Positions 11,937 to 23,340 of a stretch of 64,000 nt of DNA are shown in pieces. The position numbers and the translations under genes are program-made. The number at the start of each line of letters is the position of its first letter. Position 1 is the stretch's first letter. This DNA is from Viridothelium virens (taxonomy: Eukaryota > Ascomycota > Dothideomycetes > Trypetheliales > Trypetheliaceae), in assembly GCA_010094025.1 (NCBI GenBank), contig ML991796.1:1-64000 (forward strand), given 5' to 3'. The notes under the pieces were generated by a model. The model was given only the letters and a program-made list of their open reading frames with translations, was not told the DNA's origin and made no database searches.

Positions 11937-11973
11937 CCCCCACCACCTGCACGGGCCCACCACCTGCACACCA
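11937..11973. repeat. Doubled CCACCACCTGCAC motif
   Basis: Two near-identical copies of CCCACCACCTGCAC lie head to tail. They resemble,in reverse orientation, the motif at 5926-5963. It may be an orphan transposon end: the following 12050-12120 is an isolated A+T-rich patch of the kind left by a RIP-mutated insertion. Nothing else of an element is visible. Confidence 0.3.
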
Positions 11974-12442
11974 CAGTTTCACGAAGCTCCTTAGGTAGCT
12001 CTTGATACAGTATATATGTAAGAGCACCCCTAGTTGTTTCTAGCTAATTAGAAAGTTTAAATTTATAAAATAATACCCTATTGATATATTGTTATAAAAT
12101 TATAATATAATTAATTTTAGAAATTTGTGCTTCTCCGATTTCGCAAAGCCTCGGATAGTGGCTCCGTCCGTGTCCGTCCGAGTTCTCCTCACACGGCAAG
12201 GAACCTGCAATTGCGGGGCAGGAGGAAACCACGGTGGACCATCTATTACGGTTGAATTCCTCAGATAATGGTTTCTGCCTTCTGGAATATCTTGCATCCT
12301 CATGAGCTGGACCCTGCTGGTAGAACAATGGGAAATGTCGATTTTCGGGGAAAATAATTCATAGAGGAAACCGTGACCGGAGCGTTCCATCTGGTACTTT
12401 TTTCCCTCTCGTCGCCGCTCAAGATTTTAGACAAGGTAAAAC
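11974..12442. other. Upstream region of the monooxygenase gene, with an A+T-rich patch
   Basis: 12050-12120 is strongly A+T-rich and stands out from its surroundings. The remainder to 12442 is the presumed promoter and 5' UTR of the monooxygenase gene. I see no clear TATA box. Confidence 0.4.
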
Positions 12443-13867
12443 ATGAGAGACCCAGATACTCAGCCCAAATTCTCGATAATTGTCATAGGCGCCGGCATCT
12501 GTGGCTGTGCCAGCGCTCTAGGGCTAGCTCGCAGAGGTCACCGTGTCTGCGTTCTTGAAGCTCGTCCTGCGCTTTCAGAACTAGGGGCCGGTCTTCAAAT
12601 CTCTCCAAATGGATCTCGAATACTCTGTGCGTGGGGTCTACGAGCGCGTTTCGAAGAGTTTGTTTGTCAGCCACCTTGGGTACAGTACCGAACGTACGAT
12701 ACAGGTGAAACACTGGGCAAGCATCCGAGAAATATCAACTCATGGTACGAGGACATATATGGGTCTCCGCTTTGGACTATCTATCGACCGCACTATCAGC
12801 AGCTCCTGGCAGAAAGTGCCGTGTCTCACGGAGCAGAACTCGTGTTCTCAGCGAAAGCCGTCAAGGTCGACGCAGACACTGGAACCGTGTATACGACCGA
12901 TGGTCGGTGCTTTAAAGCCGATCTGATTGTCGGCGCAGACGGTATATGGTCCAAGGCTCGAGCTGGAATTGCTTCGTGCCGGGACATTGTACCTATAGTA
13001 TGGGACGAATACGCATATCGCTGTCTTGCTGATCGAGACCATATGCTCACAGCTCCACCGACAGCAGCACTATCGAACAACGGCGACACCAATTTCTTCC
13101 TCGGTCCGAGCGGGATCTTGCTCTGCTATCCATGCAACCAAGGGAAATCCTTCAACATCGTAGCTCCTTGCCATCGACCCGTCAACAAAGAGGCTCATGA
13201 CACCTTCAACCCCGAGGTCGACCCCGTAGAGCTTGTAGACGCCTACAAAGACTTCTTCTCCCCTGTACCGGAGCTCTTGAGTTCGATCAAAAAATGCGTG
13301 AAATGGACAATCGTGTATCTTCCCGATCTACCAACCTACTCGAGCGAGAATGGTCGCATAGTATTACTAGGCGATGCTGCGCACGCCATGCTTCCCGCAG
13401 CAGCAAGTGCCTCGAATATGGCTGTGGAAGACGCAGCCGCACTTTGCGAATGCATCTCAGCCTGCAAAGTTGTCTCCGAGCTCAAGTCAGCAGTCAAAGC
13501 GTACGAGGCAATCCGGAAGCGACGGAATGATCGGGTGTGGGAGATCTCGATGATCAGCCAACGGAATGTCAGCTCCTACACAGCGAAGTCGTACAATGAT
13601 GCTGTTGCCGCCCGGAATGAAGGGTTGAGGAAAGCAACAGAAGAGCTCGCTGAGTATCTGAAGCTGAGCAGTGAAGATCGGAAAGCGCTGCAAGCGTCAC
13701 AGGTGGGAGACGAGGCAGCTATATATCCGTCTCCAGCGTTGCTCAAATGGCTGTACGGGTATGATACCATTACAGTGGTGAGTTGTTTCAACCAAGTCGT
13801 TCTGAGTCTATCGCTAACTCTTTATCAGAGCCGAGAGTATCTTCGTGATAACCCTCTTTCTCAATAG
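12443..13867 (+). CDS. FAD-dependent aromatic-ring monooxygenase (salicylate hydroxylase-like)
   Basis: Family of NAD(P)H- and FAD-dependent hydroxylases acting on aromatic or polyketide-type substrates; the actual substrate is unknown. The N-terminus carries the dinucleotide fold (GAGICG at residues 16-21, followed by RRGHRVCVLEA). The DG motif GADGIWS is at 164-170 and the FAD ribityl-binding GRIVLLGDAAHAM at 304-316. The loop after it reads AAASASNMAVEDAA, where relatives usually have a Gly-containing AQGSNMAVEDAA, a possible weakening of FAD binding. A 51-nt intron with canonical ends (GTGAGT at 13778, CTAAC branch, CAG ending 13828) is in frame without a stop. The spliced protein is 457 aa (exons 12443-13777 and 13829-13867), ending REYLRDNPLSQ. 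The start ATG gives the usual short lead before the Rossmann strand. Confidence 0.85.
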   Translation: MRDPDTQPKFSIIVIGAGICGCASALGLARRGHRVCVLEARPALSELGAGLQISPNGSRILCAWGLRARFEEFVCQPPWVQYRTYDTGETLGKHPRNINSWYEDIYGSPLWTIYRPHYQQLLAESAVSHGAELVFSAKAVKVDADTGTVYTTDGRCFKADLIVGADGIWSKARAGIASCRDIVPIVWDEYAYRCLADRDHMLTAPPTAALSNNGDTNFFLGPSGILLCYPCNQGKSFNIVAPCHRPVNKEAHDTFNPEVDPVELVDAYKDFFSPVPELLSSIKKCVKWTIVYLPDLPTYSSENGRIVLLGDAAHAMLPAAASASNMAVEDAAALCECISACKVVSELKSAVKAYEAIRKRRNDRVWEISMISQRNVSSYTAKSYNDAVAARNEGLRKATEELAEYLKLSSEDRKALQASQVGDEAAIYPSPALLKWLYGYDTITVVSCFNQVVLSLSLTLYQSREYLRDNPLSQ

Positions 13868-13987
13868 CGTTAAGTTTGCATGATTTATATAAGTTTTAGA
13901 GGGAAAAAATGCCAGAGTGTCTAAATGGTACGCGTGTCTACAGAGTAGATAGCTAATCACGTTACAAGGCTAAGAAGGGGTAGACCC

Positions 13988-14584
13988 ATGGAAACACAAA
14001 CACAAGTTCTTGAGCAGGGTAACCTTCTTCAATCTCGAATAGTTGACCTTGTCCACTGTCTGTTTGACGGCGTCCCTATGGTCGTGAAATGTGCGGCATA
14101 TAAAGCAAAGGATGGGGTTGTCGGGACGCCTAAATTCTCTGTCAATCGTTCAGGACATTACGTTGTCTGCAACCAACGCAAATGCAAAGCGTGCAGTAGG
14201 AAAACAAGTCGCGATGCGTGGGATGATCTATCCACTTCGCTCAGAACGCTCTCCTCTGCCGCGACAAAGAAGGGACATCGTGCGAGATATAGAAGCGTGC
14301 TTGCGGAGCCAGAAACGTCGAGACCTCAGCAATCGCAATCAGTAGAAAGCTTTTTTCTGCGTTGCCAAGATGGGACAGAAGTCATGGGTGGTAGGAACGC
14401 GTTTGTGGACAATGAGTCAGTGCGGACTCTTGGTGAACGTCGCCCTCTTCATGTCGAACGCCGTGTGACCTGCCTGAATTGCCTAAAACTCAATAGACCA
14501 TCTGGGACATTCTTACCGGAGGATCCTAAAACACCATCAATCCACCATAAAACCCTTACTGAATTGGCCGATCTTTATGGGTAA
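13988..14584 (+). CDS. Hypothetical protein (198 aa), possible fragment
   Basis: Uninterrupted frame starting METQTQ. It contains a cluster of CxxC-like pairs (CNQRKCKAC near residues 62-70 and CLNC near 158-161) that could bind zinc, spaced as one would expect of a distant zinc-ribbon. No family is recognised. No signal peptide or membrane segment is present. It lies 120 bp downstream of the monooxygenase gene on the same strand. It could equally be a remnant of a longer gene. Confidence 0.35.
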   Translation: METQTQVLEQGNLLQSRIVDLVHCLFDGVPMVVKCAAYKAKDGVVGTPKFSVNRSGHYVVCNQRKCKACSRKTSRDAWDDLSTSLRTLSSAATKKGHRARYRSVLAEPETSRPQQSQSVESFFLRCQDGTEVMGGRNAFVDNESVRTLGERRPLHVERRVTCLNCLKLNRPSGTFLPEDPKTPSIHHKTLTELADLYG

Positions 14585-15411
14585 TACGATCGTTACGTTG
14601 TCACAAAATTACTGGATCATTGGCCTTCATCAAGTCGAGCTTATAGAGGGAGGGTTGATACTGAGCTGGGCGACACACCGGCGTGTAACCGGGCTCATGA
14701 CCTAATAAAGATAAAGCTAATTTAAATTAGATAAATTAGTATAGAGTCTAAGTTGCAGAGAAACCACAGACGAAACTAAATAGTACATACGGCGCTAATA
14801 TCAATAAGGAAGCATCCACCACCAAAGTACCAAAGCTACTTCCTTTCAAAATTATCTTCCTAGCCAATCATGTCGCCTTCGTTTTTGGTAGCCGCATCGA
14901 TCTTAGACTTAGTACGTGTATCTAGATTTGCAGGCAGATGGCACGGGCTCATCGAAGGCTTTTGACCTGAGTGAAAAGGTGGTCGTGAGAGTGCTTGTTG
15001 GAGAAGTTAATTGGCAGATGGTAGTTGAACAAAGCAGCACGCATGAGTCCATTGGTCAACGAGTATTAGCTAGCAAGTATCAATACTACGTAACAATAAA
15101 TTTTTGAGGAAGGATAAAAACAAAAGCCACGAAGCCTACTGTACTAAGAAGTCATCATTGGAATGGAAAGTAAAACTGTCAAGCTTTTGGAAAAATTTAC
15201 AATGGTGTTCAAAAGTAGGTTCAATGGTAAAATAAACACCACTGATATCAAGGAGACCTGAAAGAAGAACTATGCAACCACTATCATTGCATAAAGGTAT
15301 CTATGTAGATACAACGATGGACCGAACATAATAAAGCTACTTTCTAGATCGCCTCCGGAAGCGTGATTCGCTCTACTCAAGAAGGGAGATGAAATAAAGG
15401 AAGAATGGCTT
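14585..15411. other. Intergenic, no supported gene
   Basis: Holds the 3' flank of the kinase-HET gene (which ends at 15412 on the minus strand) and short random frames. A 63-codon plus frame at 14916 has no features. Confidence 0.5.
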
Positions 15412-18400
15412 TTATTGAATGCTGGCCAGCACAGAACCGTCGGTGAAGCATCTTCCAGGTAGATATCCTGCACCAACTCTCTCATATATCCTGGTGTTTT
15501 TATCATCGAAACGGACCGTTGGAACGACCACGAGAACGTAATGTCGTTTTTCACTTGAGGCTATCGGGCCTTTTTGAATCCCTAAGATAATACACTTGGC
15601 ATTCTTTCTATTCGTGTCTGCAGGAGTGTCGAACATGAGATAATCTTCACGTGTTCGTGCGGCGCTCTGCTTGAACTCTCGAACCTTGGCGATAAGCTTA
15701 TCGCTTGACTCGCCATTCTTGGGATGCGACCACGGCGATTCAATATCTTCCCAATCGAATCCATTAAAGCTCAGTTGGAAATAGTTGATTCCTCCAGGAA
15801 ATTCTTTCCCATTCGTATCTTTCCCACCTGCGTAGGCCATCCAAGACCATGATGGGACGGTGATCCATGAGATGCGAGTCAAACTGGGTGTGTCAGATCC
15901 CCGATGCCACAAGAGACTTCGGCGAAGTAGTCCTTTAGTTGAACCCGCATCGAATATCCCAAAACCACCTCTCACGTTCATGGTGCGCAGCAGTCGTTTT
16001 TCGAGGCCGTTGATAGCTCTGGGTCGATCTGAAGCGTCTGAAAGACCTAGACGTGAATAGATCTGGTAAAGCTCCTGATAACGAATGATCCTCTCCCCCT
16101 GGGGGGCTGATTCGAGAATCTGGGGGAAGTTAGGATCTCCTAGCAGTTGCGCCGACACACTACAATGCAATGTTGGTATCAGTTATCTCAAAAGGATCAT
16201 TAAGTCCAATGACGCGAATCTACTTACTTGCGTAATTCAGTCATAGTCTCGCATCGCACGCCGTGGCTACATTCCCAGTACGTCTGATGCTCCGTGAAGA
16301 AGACGGTTCGACGGGCAAGTGCATGCTCCTGCAACACCCAGCCGCGACTATTCAAAGTGTCTTCCAGCACGTGCTCTTGAAAGCTATCGATTGTCTGGCA
16401 TACATAGAATGGCGCTTCGCTCTCAGCTTCGCGGCGAAGGGCGACATAGTCTCTCTTGCTTCGTGGCTTGAGAAACCCAGAGTTGTGACCAGTGGCGCAG
16501 GTGGCTGCGATGACACAATATGCGCCACTGTAGACATCTTCCATGCACTTGCTTTCCTGCTCGAAATCGGCTTGGTCTCCCTCTTGAATGATGCAAATTG
16601 AGTCAATCCAGAGATATCGCCGCCCAAGGGCGCGCGTGACCAGAACAGCGTCCTTAAATGTAGCAGGTAGCGCTTCTAGGTTCATTCCCGTGAGATGCTC
16701 TCTAACGTTGTCCGATGTAGTGCAAAGGTGAGATCGCAGTCCCCATCGATGAGATAACGAAATCCATCCTCCAGTATCCTGGGTAACGAAATCCTGGGAA
16801 TTCGTCTCCCAAAGGCGGACCGTATGGTCGCCATCGATGCCAACATCAATGAGCCGGGTAGGCAATTGTGTTGACGTACCGGATGCAAGTCTATTTTCTC
16901 GCTGGGTTGGTTTGCATGTTGATGTACAGTGGTGATGGTCGCAATCGTGGAGCCACTTGCGAACTACTTCGAGGTGCGTCGGACTTCCAGCCTTTGGAAG
17001 CTCCGCAAATCCAATCTGAAGATCTGCAGTTGCTGGACTCTTGCAGTCTAGAGACTTGAAGTCAGCTTGTGCTTGCAAATCAACACCTTGAAGGTGTCAT
17101 GTGTGACTTACCGATATCGCGGAAAATTGAGAGGACAGGAAGGCGTCCGCCATTCATTGTCAACGAGCATCCAGATCTCTCAAACCGAACTTTGTCAAAT
17201 ATTGTCCCCCAATTCCTTTCGCATGTTCTCCAGAGCAAACCACACAGGTCGCACTTATGAGCTTTGCCCCTGGTCTCAAGGCTGTCTAGGTCATAGGAGA
17301 TCTCGAAAAACAAATCCCACAAGCCGTCACGGAGTCTCGTACATTCACCGCAAAGATTCGATGTTATGCAGGTCCTAGGAATGGGAAAGTGGTCGTTATC
17401 TTTTAAGATAGAGAAAACTTCAGTCGCAAGCTTATTATCCGTTTCAAATCCCCAGTGGTGAGGGTCAAGCTTGGGATAGTCGTAATCTACCTGGTCCTGT
17501 ATAGGTCTGCTGAGAGAGTCAGGAACTGATTCATCGGAATATATATGTGTGGGAATGTGAGAGACCGGTCGCCCTGGCTTTGTAGACCAGTAGCTCTCTT
17601 TTTCGTCCGCTGTCGCAATATGATCCAACCTGTCACGCAGCTGGTCAGCACGAAGTCGTTCGGGTCCTACCATACCGAACTGCGGTTCCAAATCATCTTC
17701 AGGTAGCCCTGCGGAGGATAAGTCTATCTCTGGGACGGTTGCTGAAGGGCTTCCCTGGGTGGTCGACATCCAATTGGGCGCTGACTCGCTATGGATCTCA
17801 CCACTACCAAGTCCGTGTCGCCGCGCCGTAGGAGGGCTTATATAAGGTCGTTGAAAGCCATTCTCGGCAAAGGTACCTCCTCTCCGAGGGAGTTTTACAA
17901 CCAGAAGACCTCTCTGGACGATCTCGAGAAGGTCACCAAGGGCGGTAGTACCGACCCTACAGGCGGGATCTTCGGCCATGTGATTCATCCAATATGTAGC
18001 GATATTGTGGACTCTGGCCAGCTTCCTACCCCCAACATAGCTTAATTGATAGAATGGTGAGCCGTCGCTCATATCTCCCTTCATACTTTTATTGAACATT
18101 TCCAGTCCATCGATACCGTAAAGAAGCCATACGATGAATTCGAGAGCGATGCAGCCCATGGACCAAATATCGTATAGCCGAGAAATCCGCTTCTCTTGGG
18201 ATCCCGGAAGCATCGAACTCATTCCAGTCTCAATCTCTGGAGGCTGGTAGCGTCGAGTGCCGTACTCAGCCGAAGTCTTGCTGTGGCGCATAGCAGTCAC
18301 AATTTTTTTGTTCTTGGCACAGCCCCAATCACAAATCTTGAGTGTGCCTAATTTGCTTTTCTCCTTAAACCAAAGAATGTTCGCCGGTTTGAGATCCCCA

Positions 18401-19444
18401 TGGCGATACGATGCACCACTGTAGGCACGTCCATCGGACAGAAAGTGAGCTGCATTTAAGGCTTCTGCAAGCCCCAATAGTTGCTTGATCACCTCTTGAA
18501 CGTTCAAGTTCGTCTCTTGGGGTCTGGGTGTCTGCTTCCACAGATCGTGTAGATTACCACCATCCGCCCATTCGGTGATCAAGTAATGTTCTGGTTCCTC
18601 CGGCGTGCCGCGACGAAAGGCGGTAATGAAGCGGACGATGTGATCTTTATGGTCAAGCTTATTCATCGTCGCCATGGCCTTCACCTCAGACGCCCAATTT
18701 CGGGCCACCTTTTGGCGATCCTGGTCATTATCGACCTTGAGCTCCTTGACAGCGAAAGCATGGGAATATGAAGCGTCCTACAGTGTGTCAGCGTGGAGAC
18801 CGGTAAATGGCCACTTGCGATGATTGGCTTACCGATTTCATTGGATCCTGAACGTGATCGCTGTGGATCGTATATTTAGATACCGTGCCGAACGAGCCCT
18901 CGGCATAGGTGACGTCCTTCGCCTCGAAAGGTATGGTGCAGTTCCAAAGATCGTGACTGGGCTTATCTGTCGAGAACACAGGCGCGAGGAATTTGAATTG
19001 CGCCTCCTGGAAGTCGTATATCTTGGTCGTAGTCCAGAATCGATCATCTTCGTCTTCGACGGTATCTTCCATTGATGCGAAAGGATGCAGAATGCCTTTC
19101 GCTTCGTTGTCTCGGAACTTTTTGCCAGACCACTTATCGATGGGTAGCTTTCTATCGTGGAAGTTGTTCTTGAAGAACCACGACATAGCCATTTTCAGAA
19201 ATTTTCTTTTTGGCTCGATGTAAGCCATTGTAGCAAAGACCTTCCGTGCCCTTGTGTAGACGAAATCTACCAGCGCATCATTAGACTGCGTAATATTCAT
19301 CGCTTCCATGATTGACACTCTCGAGAAGATGTCGTCAAAGGCGCCTTGCGGGACAAATTCGTACGGGGTTTTATCGAATTTGCTCTCTACTAGTTTTCCA
19401 CGCAGCTTATCGGAGAGTTGGCCCCTGACCTTCAATGATCCCAT
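15412..19444 (-). CDS. Protein kinase-HET domain fusion protein (four exons, 1281 aa)
   Basis: Exons 19444-18833, 18777-17112, 17047-16228 and 16159-15412; introns of 55, 64 and 68 nt all have GTAAG donors, and every phase closes exactly. Residues 1-170 are a helical N-terminal extension. The kinase domain follows: glycine loop AEGSFGTV near 179-187, FAVKEL with the ATP-binding Lys at 215, catalytic loop HGDLKPAN at 331-338 region, DWG in place of DFG at 354-356, YQPPE at 381-385 and DIWSMGC at 407-413. A Ser/Pro-rich linker leads to a CxxC...CxxC region. The HET domain comes next (WISLSHRWG near 853-862, YLWIDSICIIQ near 904-914, then VYSGAYCVIAA), with the usual C-terminal RGWVLQE segment. 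HET domains trigger incompatibility cell death in filamentous fungi. A kinase in front suggests a sensor or signalling input. The arrangement is intact, unlike its relic at 22-24.5 kb. Confidence 0.88.
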
Positions 19445-20126
19445 CTTCCTGGAGTCGATAATCCGCGGAGAGGCTTGTGAATATCCAAAAGGCGCAAACG
19501 ACGTTGGTAGCTCGAAAATAAGGGTGGTAAAGCAATTAAAATACGTGAAAGCAATCTTGCTCCTAGCTCATACTTGTACAAGGCTCGAAATAGCCATTTT
19601 ATATGGAGGAACCTTTTACCAGTGAGCTGCTATACTGTACGTCGGCTTACGGTTTTTATGGATATTGCATCGACCTGTACGAAAACAGCTGAAATGACCA
19701 GGCCACAGACATGCCAATGCTCAAGCTTATCAAGCACATAACGAGGCTCGCTGTTACCGTATATTAGGTGTCTCTATTTTTCTAATCGGTTTCCAGAGAA
19801 ACGAGACTGTACTTTTTGAATGTGGCAGTGCTTGTAGCGCCAGGCTTTGGCTAGCCATCATCTCCATAAGTTGAATGAAAGGCCAATTGTCGAACCTGAA
19901 AACTCACCTTTTGTCCTTTTCTACTAGGTGATGTTTCTAGGTCCTTGGTGGTGTAGATCCCTGCCCGAATTGGTATCGACCACCTCAGAGACTTCATCTC
20001 CTTAATTTCCGAGGTCATTAAATAGTCAGCTGTAGCTATGTAGAACAACAGAGTTTTTCGCCCTGATGTAGCTGCTGCCGCAGTTCGATACCAATCACCG
20101 CGGCAGCCTAAGCAGGTAATGCATTA
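19445..20126. other. Upstream region of the kinase-HET gene
   Basis: Presumed promoter of the minus-strand kinase-HET gene close to 19445. No reading frame or repeat is supported in the rest. Confidence 0.4.
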
Positions 20127-20404
20127 AGTAAGGTCGCGCAACAGGACGTTTCTGGGCGATGTATCACGTCAGCTGGACTTCAGCCGGACTTTGATCTAGA
20201 AAGAAGCAAGTATGGGGGCATCTCTGCCTAGAATACTGACCTTCATGGCTTCAGTAGGGTCGCACAATTGGGCGTTTCTGGGCGATTTATGGCGTCAGCC
20301 GGATTTCAGCCGGATTTCAGCCGGACTTCAGCTACTCTAGACTTCAGCTAGAAAGAAGCAAGTATAGGGCCATCTCTGCCTCGAGCACTGACCTTCATGG
20401 CTTG
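20127..20404. repeat. Tandem duplication of a roughly 125-150 bp unit
   Basis: Unit 1 (about 20127-20252) and unit 2 (20253-20404) share AGTA(A/G)GGTCGC, GCGTTTCTGGGCGAT, CTAGAAAGAAGCAAGTAT and CTGACCTTCATGGCTT in the same order. Unit 2 is longer because GCCGGATTTCA is itself repeated three times. No coding role is evident. Confidence 0.75.
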
Positions 20405-21989
20405 AGAGATGGCGCAATTGGTGTACGGCGAAGATGTAAACCGGGATCAGCTGGCGAGATTCCGCAGTGTGAAAAGAGAGGAACGAAACGCGCTTGCGAT
20501 GATGCTATGCCAAGGTCTTGTTAGCTCTAAACGCCCATGCTTAACATTCTATCTAGTTGCCTCTCTACACTTGAAAAGTTTTCGGCATCATGATTGCCTA
20601 CACTTATCAATCAACTCAATTTTGACACCAACCAGACGACCCCTTTATCCCCAAAAAAAAGCTCTCATGTACCGGCCTCACATACTGCTCCGTTGTGAGA
20701 GGGTGTCTTACGGTAGAACAAAAGTAGTGTCAATTGATTGTGTCTCTGATGTCCGAAGAAGCTATGTACAGGTAGGAAGTGAAGACAAATAAGTAGGTGT
20801 GTCTCACGTGCTTTCCTAGCTCCTTCCCCCTAACATCCGTGATACTCCAACGAGAAGGTACGCTTGCTATCTACAGTCCTCAATTTCTTTCTACAGAACT
20901 TATTAGTTCCTATGACTAAGAGCCATACAGATACGGAGTCCTACAGCAGAAAGAAGTCGAGGAGCTCGGATTCCATAGACATTATGCATGATCTGTAGCC
21001 ATCAAATCAGCGAGCGCCAACATTATGCTGCCTCCTGCGTGTCCCACAATGACTTTGAATTGAGAGTGAAATATCAATTCTAGCTTGTTCATCAACTTGA
21101 CTGGGTCAATATTTCCGCCGCAAATGCTCTGAAGTTCGAGATGACCTTCTCTGATTGACTCGGCCATCTTAAAGCAAGATCGATTAATGATAAAATGAGA
21201 CGATCGGGGCTAGTGATAGGAAGTAGCCAAGAATGCTACCTTCGAACGACTGTCTCCAAAGCGGACCTTCTTAAGTGTCTGCGAAGCTGTCACAGCCCCC
21301 TCAGCCTGAGTGCCAAATCCGGTCTATGCAGCGAGCTCATCTCCCTTTCAGTCAAGTCACAACCACAACTGACTGAATGCTTGCCCGAGCCGGCCTACCG
21401 GTATCTAAAATAGCCGAAATTTGGTTTCGATAAGCGATTTGTGGCGCATTTACTAGCTACGTAGTGTGTCGATCCTGTGACGTTAAAGACACCGATGAGG
21501 GCTGGACTGTGCAATTCGTAAGTCTATAGCACATCAGGAGTTCGTTCGCTTATTCCTGAGGACTTTTCAAATGAATTGACGCCTGTTTCATATAGTGATG
21601 TCCATTGGTATGCCCTCCACCTTGTCCAGGTGACCCGACATGTTTGGAGGCCATCAATAAGGTAAAAATAGGTTCTGCCGAATGCGATTGCTATGTATAG
21701 AGATGCTTCAGCCCTGCGCCCATACTCTTCCTCCAGTTACATAGCCATATCATGTAAGGGTTTTGCTCATTCGGCGAAGCATAGATCGCGAACATCAAAT
21801 CTGATGGCTGGGTTATCGCGTCGACCTGGTCCTAGTGCACGGTATCCTTTATTTTCGAATGAAAACGCATCATGGTAGCAGTTCTACCATTGAAAGAATT
21901 GGATAGCATCGCCGATGTGAGTGATACCCGGCATCGTCCGCGACAACTACTCGCCCCGGAGGCAACAAGCGAACAAGCTCGCCTAAAAG
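20405..21989. other. Intergenic, no supported gene
   Basis: A 127-codon plus frame (20409-20792) begins inside the end of the tandem repeat and lacks any recognisable feature. A 61-codon minus frame (21167-20982) has a hydrophobic patch but no domain. The 5' edge of the kinase relic may reach back toward 21880. Confidence 0.4.
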
Positions 21990-23189
21990 CGGCCAGTCAT
22001 AGGAATGACACCCCCGTCGCGACAAAAGTCTCTCGGATTGGGATGTTTTAGAAGGTAAGCTGTACGAGGAGAATGGCATCTGTTCCATCTGCCCACGAAT
22101 GCAGTACTCAATGACTGACTTGTATTAGAGCCATCGTCTAACATTGTGACTATACCTTCAGCCTCCATCCCTTCAGCAACCTCTACTGGGTCTCCCGGGA
22201 CTTATGAACCACTTGTGTCACATAATAGACCCATTCAGGGGTTCCCTCGAAGATCTCGTACAATTGATAGTCTGATTCAGTTACGTTATTCGGATTCCAG
22301 CTCGGATATCAGTCAAGTGACTAACTTGGGGAAAAGATTGAGGCAAGAACTTCGACCAAGTCGTTTCTGGTTAGATTCGCGAAGTATCGTTTTTAATCGG
22401 CTAGAAGACCAACTCAAAGCAGCCATGGAGCCATCGTACCTTGAACATCGGAAGTTTGATGTTGCATGTGATGTGTGAGAAGGCAATCTTATTAGGAAAT
22501 TGGCAATCCTATCACGTTAATAGGAGTGGGGTTCGTGAATTGGCTACGTATGTAGATAACCTCGCCTCCATAGCTTAATCTACAAGCTTTCACCACCCAA
22601 TTTACAACATCAAAGTTTCTTCACCCAAAGCTCAGTTGATAAAAGAACTCGCCAGACGAGAATACTTTCCTCCGAGGGGATCTCGGTCGCAGAAGGGACC
22701 AATCAGCATTCCCATTGAAGAACACAAGCATCGGCGCAATTGCATCTACAGCCGTTCAAGATCCGACTCTCAGCTTTTCTCGAAACTCGCGGAGGAAAAA
22801 ACATACTGCAAGATCTTTGCGATCTTGGTGTTCATTGGACGACCAGATAAAATTTGGTCATTCCATGACGAAGGTATCTGCGATGTTGACCTTCCATTCG
22901 AAGAAGTACTGACAAATAAAAATCGAGGGGCCCGCTTGGATCTGAGGTCGAAAAAGAGCCTCAATCTACCGCTGCGGTCTTTCAAGAGTTGGGAGAGCGG
23001 CGCTATAAAGCACTTCCTAGAGCATCAATGGATTGTTCTCGCTCCTGTATTTGAAAACGCCAGGGAAGAAGTTAATCCGCATCTTGAACTGCATCCGCAC
23101 CAAATCCTGCCCTTCACTTGGAAGCCGCTAGAGAGAGGTGGTTTTGGCCAGGTGTATGAGACCAAGCTCCACCCCGACCACCATAATTT

Positions 23190-23340
23190 TGAAAAGGCTC
23201 TGTTCGTACGTCCCCAAAAGGGTTATGAGGTGCTCGTGCGTGTGTCCTTCGCGGCTACGATTTCTTAAAATCATTGACTCTTTCTCAAAAGCTGTCTTAG
23301 TTCTGAGAGCTCCTTCCTTCCTGGGAAGCAGCTCTTTCAT
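23190..23340 (-). other. Micro-inverted segment of the kinase N-lobe
   Basis: The minus strand of this 150-bp stretch encodes KELLPRKEG, then AFEKESMILRNRSREG, then HEHLITLLGTYEQ, which is exactly the part of the kinase N-lobe (beta3 Lys to beta4) missing between HPDHHNF (plus, ends about 23190) and WADADLEQFW (plus, starts about 23340). An inversion inside the gene explains this. The breakpoints are uncertain by about 20 nt; a palindromic CGTACG lies at the left one. Confidence 0.8.

Noticed and set aside
16224-17078. HET exon as an independent gene
   Set aside because: Splice sites at 17112/17047 join it in phase to the kinase exon, and its own first Met lies inside the intron.
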